From NCBI GenBank assembly GCA_964226685.1, contig CAXQRU010000084.1:1-15467 (forward strand): a DNA stretch of 15,467 nucleotides, given 5' to 3'. A model generated the notes under the pieces. The model ran no database searches. It saw nothing but the letters and a program-made list of their open reading frames with translations, and was not told the DNA's origin. This document shows, in pieces, positions 1 through 8,000 of the stretch. The stretch is from CAXQRU01 sp964226685 (GTDB lineage Bacteria; Pseudomonadota; Gammaproteobacteria; Pseudomonadales; Cellvibrionaceae). Within the stretch, counting starts at the first letter, position 1. The number at the start of each line of letters is the position of its first letter. The translations under genes and the position numbers were made by a program.

Positions 1-50
1 GATCTACACCAGCTTATACACTCTTTCCCTACACGACGCTCTTCCGATCT
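1..50 (+). other. Illumina P5/Read 1 adapter (artefact)
   Basis: Not genomic. Bases 1-9 match the end of the Illumina P5 flow-cell primer. Bases 10-17 (CAGCTTAT) sit exactly where an 8-base i5 sample index belongs, and bases 18-50 match the full 33-base TruSeq Read 1 primer site, ending in GCTCTTCCGATCT. The order P5 tail, 8-base index, Read 1 site is diagnostic of an indexed library. It most likely entered the assembly from untrimmed read-through of short inserts. It should be trimmed before any search or submission. Confidence 0.98.
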
Positions 51-61
51 GGCTTATTATC

Positions 62-90
62 AAAAGGCGCATCAGTGATGCGCCTTTTTT
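62..90 (+). terminator. Intrinsic terminator of the upstream off-contig gene
   Basis: A perfect 12-bp inverted repeat (62-73 pairs with 77-88, loop AGT) has a GC-rich core, GGCGCATC/GATGCGCC, and ends in a run of six T. This is the classic plus-strand rho-independent terminator. The gene it ends lies outside the window. In many gammaproteobacteria hupB (HU-beta) precedes ppiD, so hupB is the likely owner; that part is inference. Only 24 bases separate the T run from the ppiD start. Confidence 0.9.
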
Positions 91-114
91 GTACATTGTA
101 GAAGTGGAGTTATT

Positions 115-1890
115 ATGCTGCAGAGCATGCGAAACAATCTTAAAGGCACCGTTGCCTTCATCATCATAGGAATTCTAATTATACCTTTGGCACTGGTTGG
201 AATTGAGGGCTTTAATAGAAGCTACCCTGAAGGTGTAGTAGTACAAGTAAATGATGAACCTGTGAGCCGTAATTTGTACAGCCAAAAGGTGAATGATTTA
301 GCCCAACAATACCCTCAGTTGACGAGAGAACAAATTGGTGAGATTGTTTTAGAGCAGTTGGTTGTACAAAAGTTGATGCAGCAACAAGCGAGAGAACACT
401 TAGCGGTAAGTGATGAGCGAGTAAAATTCCAGATAGATGAATTACGCAAGAGTAATCGGCTTGAAGCTGTGTTGAGGGGTAATAATATGTCCTTAGCAAG
501 TCTTGCAGATGCGATTAAAGATAGTGAACTCAATCGTCAGCTGTCAGCGGGCTTATTCAAATCATCTTTTACCTCTGAAGAAGCAGTAGCGAAGCTTATT
601 GGAATAAGAGACCAGAAGCGAGATATCACTTGGGTTGAGTTACCAATGGCGCCTGAACTCGCTAAAACAACGGTTAGTGAAGAAGAAATTAAAACTTATT
701 ACGAAGCCAATAAGGCTGATTTATTGATCCCAGCTAAGGCTAAGTTTGAATATGCTGAAATCACGCCAAAAAGCTTTAAAGCTGATATTACGGATGAAGT
801 GGTTGAAAATGCGTTTCAGGATGCAATGAATCGTTACCGAGAGAATAAGCCAAGAAAAGTGGCACATTTATTTATCAGTAATGATAACCCAGATGCTCAA
901 AGCTTAATTCAACAAATTAGTGCCAAAATATCTCCAGATAACTTTAACGCTTTGGTAGAAGAATACTCTGACGATTTGGCCAATACTGATGGGGTACTTG
1001 GCGTATACCCCCAAGTTGATTTAAGTGATTTGTATGATGGTTTTAAAGACTTAAGTCTTAATGAAGTATCCGCACCGTTTGTCAGTGCTGAGGGCACGCA
1101 TTTCTTAAGGGTATTAGAGATCGGTGATCCCAGTGATCCTGTGCCCAATAAAGAAAAGCTCAAGCAAGAGTTGGTGTTGGAGAGCCAAAAATCTCAGTAC
1201 GATATCCAGGTGGATAAATTCAAAGATGTGATTTATTCCGTCGACCATATTGCAGATTATACAGACATTCAAGGACTTGATATCAAGGTCACTGATTTAC
1301 TTCCTCCAAGCGAACTACTGCAAAATGTAGGTTTGTCTGGCCAATCCTTTACCGAGCAAGACTTGACAGAAGATAAAGGCAAACTTATTCGTATCGGTGA
1401 TCGATCCGTTGCTTTTAAAGTGCTTGAATATAATCCGCCAAAGCAAATGACACTGGAAGAAGCGAGAGAAAATATAGTAGACACTTTGAAGCGGAAAAAG
1501 GCTTCAGAGGCTTTGGCTGAGAGAGCCAAAAAATTATTGGAAGATCTGAAAGCCGGAAATCGTGATGAGAGTGTAACGTATCGTGATGAGTCGGATTTAA
1601 AACGGGATAATCTTCAGATAAGGCCCGATATCATTCAATTAGCGTTTAATGTTGACAAACCTTCTGATAGCCCAACATATGGCGATAAGGCAGCCTCAAA
1701 CGGTGATCATATTATTGTGATGGTGAAAAAAGTAGAGAACCCAACAGATGCATTGGAAGATAAACAGCTCCGTAATGCAACCTCTAACATCCTTACCAGC
1801 ATTTATTCAGGAAGCGAGCAAGCGGCCTGGTTAGGGGTTCTTAAATCTGAATCGACGATCACTTATCCCAAAGAGGATACAGAGTATTAG
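115..1890 (+). CDS. ppiD: Periplasmic chaperone / peptidyl-prolyl isomerase PpiD
   Basis: A 591-residue inner-membrane-anchored chaperone of the SurA/parvulin class, known in E. coli to sit by the SecYEG translocon and help newly exported proteins fold. A short cytoplasmic N-terminus (MLQSMRNNLKGT) leads into one hydrophobic segment at about residues 13-31. A SurA-like N-terminal region follows (about 35-200), then a parvulin-like domain (about 246-337) and a C-terminal region with charged helices. The length is close to E. coli PpiD (623 aa). Histidines in the two usual parvulin active-site positions appear kept: H251 in VAHLFI and H329 in GTHFLRV. The E. coli parvulin domain is regarded as inactive, so activity here is open. 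GGAG at 106-109 lies 5 bases before the ATG. The next gene's ribosome site overlaps this stop codon, suggesting one transcript. Confidence 0.93.
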   Translation: MLQSMRNNLKGTVAFIIIGILIIPLALVGIEGFNRSYPEGVVVQVNDEPVSRNLYSQKVNDLAQQYPQLTREQIGEIVLEQLVVQKLMQQQAREHLAVSDERVKFQIDELRKSNRLEAVLRGNNMSLASLADAIKDSELNRQLSAGLFKSSFTSEEAVAKLIGIRDQKRDITWVELPMAPELAKTTVSEEEIKTYYEANKADLLIPAKAKFEYAEITPKSFKADITDEVVENAFQDAMNRYRENKPRKVAHLFISNDNPDAQSLIQQISAKISPDNFNALVEEYSDDLANTDGVLGVYPQVDLSDLYDGFKDLSLNEVSAPFVSAEGTHFLRVLEIGDPSDPVPNKEKLKQELVLESQKSQYDIQVDKFKDVIYSVDHIADYTDIQGLDIKVTDLLPPSELLQNVGLSGQSFTEQDLTEDKGKLIRIGDRSVAFKVLEYNPPKQMTLEEARENIVDTLKRKKASEALAERAKKLLEDLKAGNRDESVTYRDESDLKRDNLQIRPDIIQLAFNVDKPSDSPTYGDKAASNGDHIIVMVKKVENPTDALEDKQLRNATSNILTSIYSGSEQAAWLGVLKSESTITYPKEDTEY

Positions 1891-1892
1891 GA
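1888..1892 (+). promoter_or_regulatory. Ribosome binding site overlapping the ppiD stop
   Basis: TAGGA at 1888-1892 shares its first three bases with the ppiD stop codon TAG and lies 6 bases before the ATG of the methyltransferase gene. It fixes that start and implies translational coupling of the two genes. Confidence 0.65.
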
Positions 1893-1898
1893 TTCCCT

Positions 1899-2354
1899 AT
1901 GGAGTATGTTGATCAACTTGAAACTCCATTAGGTAAGCTGTTGATTCGTGCAACGGATAAGGGGGTCACCCATGTGTTGTACGATCAACAGTATTCCAAA
2001 CAACGCCCCAATCAACATACCGAAACTTGTAAGCAACAATTGACTGAGTATTTTCAGGGATTAAGAAAAATATTTTCTGTGAATCTTGATTTATCTGGAA
2101 CATTATTTCAAAAACAAGTGTGGTCACATTTACAAGCGATTGAGTATGGCTGCGTTGTTTCTTATCAAGATATTGCTATTTGTATCGGTAATCCTAAGGC
2201 TGTGCGTGCGGTTGGTACCACCAATGGGCGCAATCCAATTAATCTAATTATTCCTTGCCATCGTGTGATCGGTAAAAATGGAGCTTTGACTGGTTACCGA
2301 GGAGGCTTGCAGCGCAAGCAGTGGTTACTGGAGCGCGAAGGGGTTTGTTTGTAG
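1899..2354 (+). CDS. ogt: Methylated-DNA--protein-cysteine methyltransferase (MGMT/Ogt type)
   Basis: A 151-residue suicide DNA-repair protein that transfers the methyl group from O6-methylguanine (and O4-methylthymine) in DNA to its own cysteine. The signature PCHRVIGKNG is at residues 119-128, with acceptor Cys120. The helix-turn-helix/recognition region SYQDIA...NPKAVRAVGTTNGRNP precedes it, and the family C-terminus TGYRGGL..K.WLLEREG follows. There is no Ada-type N-terminal regulatory domain, so this is the stand-alone Ogt form. It is slightly shorter than E. coli Ogt (171 aa) because the N-terminal domain is compact. It lies 8 bases after ppiD and probably shares its transcript. Its stop is 1 base from the stop of the opposing methyltransferase gene. 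The family is certain; the symbol ogt rather than another MGMT paralog is a family-level choice. Confidence 0.92.
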   Translation: MEYVDQLETPLGKLLIRATDKGVTHVLYDQQYSKQRPNQHTETCKQQLTEYFQGLRKIFSVNLDLSGTLFQKQVWSHLQAIEYGCVVSYQDIAICIGNPKAVRAVGTTNGRNPINLIIPCHRVIGKNGALTGYRGGLQRKQWLLEREGVCL

Positions 2355-2355
2355 T

Positions 2356-3375
2356 TTATTTAGTCGCAAAAAAAACGCGAAAGCCTTCAGCTTTATTGAG
2401 TTCTTTGTGTTGTATGAAATATTGATTCAGTAGCGGTTCAATTCCAACAAACTGGTTTACAACAAAGAAAGCAATACCGCCTGGTTTAAGTATTTTTGCA
2501 GCACCTTGGACAAATCGTTGGGTCTGGTTGGTATCGTGAGTAAAACCCTGGTGGAAAGGTGGGTTGCATACCACGCAGTCCACCTTTTTATCAATTCCTT
2601 GAACACAATCTGTCGCGATAATTTCAGCATTCATCGAAAAGTCGTTCATATTTTTTTGAGCACTTTGTATTGCGGCCGCATTGTTATCTGTGCCAAGGTA
2701 GTAATCGCAGTGTAATTCTCTAAGATTTAATAGCAGCCAGCCATAACCACAACCAATATCGGCTAATGCGCCGGGTGCAGCTTGTGTTTGGAAATGCTGT
2801 AATACCTGTTCGATTAGAAGCTCTGAACCTTTATCAATTTTCTGCCATCCAAAAACACCCGGCTTGGAATAAAAGTAGGGTACTCGTATTTGATGAGTCT
2901 CAACCTTGGTGAGGTCTTGATAATTCGAGTTAAGCGTTGTTAATCGAGTTTGGTAGCGTCCTATGTAATCATTTTTATGTTTTTTAAGTTGACCAAGGTA
3001 GCCTAGATCTTCGGTTAGCCATTTATGGTGGCCTTTGATACCCTCATTTTTCTGGCCGATGGTAATTAATTCTATTGATGTTCCAAGCCCAGAACTAGTA
3101 ATGGCCATGTGTTGAAAGAGCAATTTTTCCTTGGGGGTACGGCAAATAACACGCTCAATGGTTTGTTTTATTACACTAAAATCAAAGTCGTTAAAATAAA
3201 TATTGTGGTGATTATCTTTTCCTTCTAAATAAATATCGTAGCGATTTGTTAGGATCAATCGCTCATCGCTAGGGGTTAATAATGATACAAGGTCCTTAGC
3301 ATTTTCATCAGCTAGCCATAAGGTTTTACCACCTTGATTTAATAAATTAAGAAGCCGATGTTGTTCTTCATTCAT
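2356..3375 (-). CDS. rsmC: RsmC/RlmG-type rRNA guanine-N2 methyltransferase
   Basis: A 339-residue SAM-dependent methyltransferase that probably makes an m2G in rRNA. The N-terminal half (about 1-160) looks like the degenerate methyltransferase domain of this family. The C-terminal half is catalytic: SAM motif I DIGCGYG at 206-212, acidic D230 in LGTDNN, and the base-flipping NPPFHQG motif at 271-277. The segment KPGVFGWQKIDKGSELL just before the SAM domain resembles RsmC's LPGVFSRDGLDVGSQLL, and the length is close to E. coli RsmC (343 aa), so the m2G1207 16S rRNA enzyme is favoured. RlmG (23S m2G1835) is the alternative. Its ATG overlaps the end of the upstream rsuA by 8 bases (ATGAATGA), so translation is likely coupled. 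An 8-T run lies near its 3' end. Confidence 0.82.
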   Translation of the reverse strand: MNEEQHRLLNLLNQGGKTLWLADENAKDLVSLLTPSDERLILTNRYDIYLEGKDNHHNIYFNDFDFSVIKQTIERVICRTPKEKLLFQHMAITSSGLGTSIELITIGQKNEGIKGHHKWLTEDLGYLGQLKKHKNDYIGRYQTRLTTLNSNYQDLTKVETHQIRVPYFYSKPGVFGWQKIDKGSELLIEQVLQHFQTQAAPGALADIGCGYGWLLLNLRELHCDYYLGTDNNAAAIQSAQKNMNDFSMNAEIIATDCVQGIDKKVDCVVCNPPFHQGFTHDTNQTQRFVQGAAKILKPGGIAFFVVNQFVGIEPLLNQYFIQHKELNKAEGFRVFFATK

Positions 3376-4069
3376 GTAGACAGGCCTTTATTTCGTCACG
3401 ACTTAAGGGACGGAGCTCACCTGGTGCTAAGCGTTGGTCCAAGGATAAATCGCCTATTTTTTCTCTATGAAGATTTTCAACAAAATTGCCTACTGCGATC
3501 ATCATGCGTTTCACTTGATGGTATTTTCCTTCAGAGATCACTAACCTAATGATGTTTGTATCTTGTGTTAGCTCAACACGGGCTGGTTTAGTGGTGTATT
3601 GTTCTTTGCTAAGGTATATACCGTTTTCTAGTTGCTCAATCATCGTTGTGCTTACAGGCTTTTCTAAAGTGACCAGGTAGGTTTTGTTGACGGTTTTGTT
3701 TGGATGAGTGACTTGATGGTTCCACTGGCCATCGGTGGTGAGCAATAAAATACCCGTGGTGTCCTTATCCAGGCGCCCAACTATCTGTAGTTTTTCTTTG
3801 AAGGGTATTTCTATCAAATCAAACACGGTAGGGCGATTGGCATCTTTTCTGGCACAAATGAATCCTTTGGGTTTATTGATCATCCAGTATTGCTCGCGTT
3901 CCGTGGAGAGCGCTTGACCGTTCAGGGTAATTGTGTCGGTTTCAGAGACTTCGGTGTCGGCGGTAATTTTCTCACGACCAACAACACTGACTTCACCTTT
4001 TCTGATGAGTACTTTCGCCTGGCTTCGGGAATAGCCACTGTTATTGGCAATAAACTTATCCAGGCGCAT
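3368..4069 (-). CDS. rsuA: 16S rRNA pseudouridine(516) synthase RsuA
   Basis: A 233-residue pseudouridine synthase of the RsuA/RluB/E/F family; E. coli RsuA converts U516 of 16S rRNA to pseudouridine. An S4 RNA-binding domain opens the protein (MRLDKFIANNSGYSRSQAKV, about 1-50). The catalytic domain carries the family motif GRLDKDTTGILLLTTDGQW with catalytic Asp101, followed by KTYLVTLEKPV, SEGKYHQVKRM and LHREKIG. The length and these blocks match E. coli RsuA (231 aa, catalytic Asp102) more closely than the longer RluB/RluF. It begins 3 bases after the folD stop and its end overlaps the RsmC-like gene by 8 bases, so it is the middle gene of a three-gene unit. Both it and its downstream neighbour probably modify 16S rRNA. 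The ribosome site inside the folD tail is weak. Confidence 0.9.
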   Translation of the reverse strand: MRLDKFIANNSGYSRSQAKVLIRKGEVSVVGREKITADTEVSETDTITLNGQALSTEREQYWMINKPKGFICARKDANRPTVFDLIEIPFKEKLQIVGRLDKDTTGILLLTTDGQWNHQVTHPNKTVNKTYLVTLEKPVSTTMIEQLENGIYLSKEQYTTKPARVELTQDTNIIRLVISEGKYHQVKRMMIAVGNFVENLHREKIGDLSLDQRLAPGELRPLSRDEIKACLHE

Positions 4070-4072
4070 GGC

Positions 4073-4912
4073 TTATTTGGATTTTTCGCCTGACTCTACA
4101 GATTGATAAATGAGTGTGTTAATGGTCATGGGGCCTACGCCACCAGGAACCGGTGTAATAGCGGCGGCACGATCATTTAAGGGGCCAAGTTCAACATCAC
4201 CAACACCGCCAGGGTGATACCCAGCGTCGACTACAACGGCTCCATCTTTAATCCACTGAGCTTTTATGAACTCAGGCTTGCCTACCGCCGCGACGACAAT
4301 GTCCGCTTGCTTCACATGAGCTTCTAAATCTTTGGTGCGAGAATGGCAAATAGTAACGGTAGCATCGGCATTGAGTAACATCATGGCCATTGGCTTGCCC
4401 AAAATAGGGCTGCGGCCTATTACCACAGCATGTTTGCCTGAAAGTTCAATATCATAAGCCTCTAGTAGACGCATGATGCCTTTAGGCGTTGCACAACCAT
4501 AGGCACTCTCACCCATGCTCATACGACCAAAGCCAAGACAGGTGACGCCATCCACATCTTTTTTAAGATCGATTGCATCAAAACATGCGCGCTCGTCGAT
4601 ATGAGAGGGCACAGGGTGTTGCAATAGGATTCCGTGAACTTCAGGGTTTTCATTAAGTTCTTTGATGGTTTGCAGCAAAGATTGTGTTGTTGTACTTGCG
4701 GGCAGTTCAACTTTGAGCGATTCCATACCAATGCGAGAACAAGCATTGCCCTTCATTTTGACGTAAGTGGCGGATGCTGGGTCATCTCCCACTAAAATAG
4801 TGGCTAGAATGGGCGTTTTTCCTCGTGTTTCTTTAAGTTTAGAGACTCGTTGACTGAGTTCAGCTTCCGTTTTTTGTGCTAATGCTTTGCCATCTAGAAT
4901 GAGTGCTGTCAT
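4073..4912 (-). CDS. folD: Methylene-THF dehydrogenase/cyclohydrolase FolD
   Basis: A 279-residue bifunctional cytoplasmic enzyme that converts 5,10-methylene-THF to 10-formyl-THF using NADP, supplying purine synthesis and initiator tRNA formylation. Catalytic residues are present: Tyr50 and Lys54 in YVKMK, Gln98, and Asp121 in KDVDG. The nucleotide-binding loop VVIGRSPILGKP is at 163-174 and PVPGGVGPMT at 254-263. The length is standard. Several signatures differ from the usual proteobacterial form: QHPVP instead of QLPLP, GRSPILGKP instead of GRSNIVGRP, and CATP instead of PCTP, pointing to a less common FolD subfamily. It leads the operon folD-rsuA-rsmC. The ATG at 4910-4912 gives the usual family N-terminus (ILDGKALA); its ribosome site is weak. 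It is divergent from the aas-type gene. Confidence 0.94.
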   Translation of the reverse strand: MTALILDGKALAQKTEAELSQRVSKLKETRGKTPILATILVGDDPASATYVKMKGNACSRIGMESLKVELPASTTTQSLLQTIKELNENPEVHGILLQHPVPSHIDERACFDAIDLKKDVDGVTCLGFGRMSMGESAYGCATPKGIMRLLEAYDIELSGKHAVVIGRSPILGKPMAMMLLNADATVTICHSRTKDLEAHVKQADIVVAAVGKPEFIKAQWIKDGAVVVDAGYHPGGVGDVELGPLNDRAAAITPVPGGVGPMTINTLIYQSVESGEKSK

Positions 4913-5088
4913 GATCGTATTCGCCCCATGGTCAAAAGGCGGTATTTTCCCATACCAAGATCAAAGTTACCATAAGGAAATTCAGCCCTATTATTCACCG
5001 GGCATTCAAACATGACGGGTTAATAGCCTTGCGTCGCTTGAAATCTACAGGCAATATTAGCCCTCCATTCCAACGATTAGGAAACGCT
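4913..5088. other. Divergent intergenic region folD / aas
   Basis: This 176-base gap must carry the promoters of both the folD operon (minus) and the large aas-type gene (plus). I see no strong consensus promoter for either. A weak plus-strand candidate is TTGCGT (5029-5034) with AATATT (5053-5058) 18 bases on. A small inverted repeat GGTAT...ATACC lies at 4941-4956. No extra gene was found. Confidence 0.4.
5079..5082 (+). promoter_or_regulatory. Ribosome binding site that sets the aas start
   Basis: AGGA at 5079-5082 stands 6 bases before ATG 5089. The in-frame upstream TTG at 5029 has no comparable site and would add 20 residues with no family resemblance, so ATG 5089 is preferred. Confidence 0.7.
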
Positions 5089-8000
5089 ATGACAGCAAAG
5101 AAAATGGTACCTGGAGCTTGGGCCTTCTTAATGGCGGCTTTTTTTAATGCCTTCCTTGACCTTGGTCATAAAGTAACGGTACAAAATACACTCTATAAAG
5201 TGTACGATGGTAATGAGCAAGCTGTGTATACGGCGATTCTTAATTCATTGATATTATTGCCTTTTATTTTCTTGTTTTCGCCCTCAGGCTTCGTTTCTGA
5301 TCGCTTTGCCAAGCATAAAGTCATGCTCTATAGTGCCTATAGTTCACTCATACTTTCATTGATCATTACCCTCTCTTATGCGCAGGGTTGGTTTTGGGTA
5401 GCTTTTGCTATGACCTTTTTGATGGGGGTTCAGTCGGCTTTTTATTCACCCGCAAAATACGGCTACATTAAAGAGTTGTTTGGTAAGGAGATGTTGGCGC
5501 CAGCCAATGGCTGGGTTCAAGCCGTGTCCATTTGTGCGGTATTGCTAGGCTTGTTTGCTTTCTCCTTAGGTTTTAAAGAGCTTTACAATGGCGGAGAAGA
5601 TAAAAACACCATTATTTCGACTTTACAGCCTCTTGGCTGGTTTTTGGTATTGATTAGCCTTATTGAGATTGTGCTATTGCATCGTTTACCTGCTCGCTAT
5701 GAAGGTGACAAGGAACGAGTATTTAATCTAAAAAAATATCTGTCGTTTAGCGAAGCTCGAGAGATGCTAAGGCCTCTCAAAGACCGAGTTGGTATTAGGC
5801 AGTCTATGATTGGTTTGGCCGTCTTTTGGTCTATTGGGCAAACGTTGCTGGCGGTGATTCCCGCTTTTGTTAAGGACATTTCTCCAGAAAGCGATGTTGA
5901 TGTGGCTAACGGTGTACTAGCTTGTATTGCCATTGGCATTGCTTTGGGATCATGGGTTGCTGGGCGTTTATCAAAACATCATATCGAGATGGGATTGATT
6001 CCTGTAGGTGCAGCGGGCTTTAGCTTTTTTCTCTGGTTGTTGCCATTTTCGAGTTCGCCCTTTGAGATGGCGCTATTATTTTTGGCCATAGGTTTTGTTG
6101 GAGGACTATTAATCGTTCCTCTCAATGCTTTAATTCAATTTCACTCAGCTAAGGATGAGCTTGGGCAAATGCTTGCAACCAATAACTTTATTCAAAATCT
6201 TTCTATGTTGGTATTTTTGATTTTGTATATTGTTGCAACCATAGTTTTTAATTTATCTCCACAGCAAGCATTAATAATTACAGCCTTGGTAGCCGTTGTT
6301 GGCTGTGGTTACACTTTGTGTCGTTTGCCTCAAAGTTTTGTGCGTTTTTTATTAACGGCATTATTGAGCCAACGTTACAAAGTGATTGTACAGGGGATGA
6401 AAAATTTGCCTTCAACAGGTGGTGTATTGTTACTGGGCAACCATATTAGTTGGATCGATTGGGCGATCGTTCAGTTAGCCAGTCCAAGGCCGGTGCGATT
6501 TGTGATGCTAAAGAGCATTTATGATCGATGGTACTTACGTTGGTTTTTTAAAATGTTTGGGAGTGTGCCTATTTCTCCTGGTGCTGGAAGTCAAAGTGCA
6601 TTAGATGAAATTTCTAATCTTTTGGCTCAGGGTGAAGTGGCATGCTTATTTCCTGAAGGCTCAATTAGTCGAAATGGTCAATTGGGTGAGTTTAAAAAGG
6701 GCTTTGAACGTGCTTTGAAAAATGCAGGGGATGTGACGGTCATACCTTTCTATTTACGAGGTTTGTGGGGCAGTCAATTTTCTCGCTCTTCTGAACATTT
6801 TAAAAAGCAACGTAAGAGCAGGTTGAAAAGAGATATTATTGTGGCGTTTGGGCAGCCAGTGCCAACGGATATTTCAGCGGATAAACTCAAGCAGCGAGTA
6901 TTTGATATTTCGATTGATTCTTGGCAGGCTTATGCGAGTGATTTGCCAAACTTAGGGCGTGCTTGGGTACAAGCTGTGAAACGTGAGCCATCAGGAATTG
7001 CTATGGTTGACGGTTCCCATAAGCCGTTATCGCCAGCAAAGGCGTTAGCGACGGCTATTACTCTCTCTAAACATGTTAAAACGAATTGTCCAGATGACGC
7101 CGTTGGTTTGCTCTTGCCAACGAGTATGGGAGGTGTATTAGCCAATATGGCAGCAACGATCGCGGGCAAAATTATTGTCAATTTAAATTACACTGCCTCA
7201 GTTGATGCTATTTTATATGCGATGGATCAGAGCAAAATCACGATTATTTACACCTCTAAACGTTTTGTTAAAAAATTAGAACAGAAGGGCGTGGATGTCG
7301 AGAAAATGTTAGCAAACCGAGCGGTTCTATATTTGGAAGACATCTTTGAAGCACTAAATAAAAAAGCCATTATAGGGCGATTCTTAGTGGTTCGCTTACT
7401 GCCTGCATGGTTGCTCTCGGCAATGTATGTTTCTTCTAAGCCCTCGGATTCAACGGCTGTGATAATCTTTACCAGCGGTAGCGAAGGCTTGCCCAAAGGT
7501 GTGCAATTAAGTCATGCCAATATCTTGGCTAATCTCAAACAAATTTCTGAGGTATTTGATCCTCAAGAGGACGATGTCATTTTGGCTTGCTTGCCCTTGT
7601 TCCATGCATTTGGCTTAACGGTCACGCAGTTTATGCCACTGATTGAATCCATTCCGATGGTGTGCCACCCAGACCCAACAGATGCACCGGGTATGGCGAA
7701 AATGGTTGCGAAATATCGAGCTACAATGATGTGTTCAACTTCAACATTCTTACGTTTGTACTGTAAAAATAATCGAGTTCATCCTTTAATGTTTGAAAGT
7801 TTACGTGTTGTAGTGGCCGGTGCTGAACGATTAAACCCTCAAATTCGAGACGCTTTTGCATTGAAGTTTAACAAAGCGATTTATGAGGGTTATGGTGCAA
7901 CTGAGACCACGCCTGTTGCCAGCGTAAATATTCCAGATCGTTTATCATTTTCTGATTGGACGGTGCAAAAGGGTAACAAGCTCGGTACCGTTGGCTTACC

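Noticed and set aside
2506..2715. Plus-strand open frame of 69 codons inside the RsmC-like gene
   Set aside because: It is antisense to the SAM-binding and NPPF region and shows no independent coding signs.
5029..5088. N-terminal extension of the aas-type protein from TTG 5029
   Set aside because: No ribosome site precedes the TTG and the 20 extra residues are not membrane-like or family-like, while ATG 5089 has AGGA at proper spacing.
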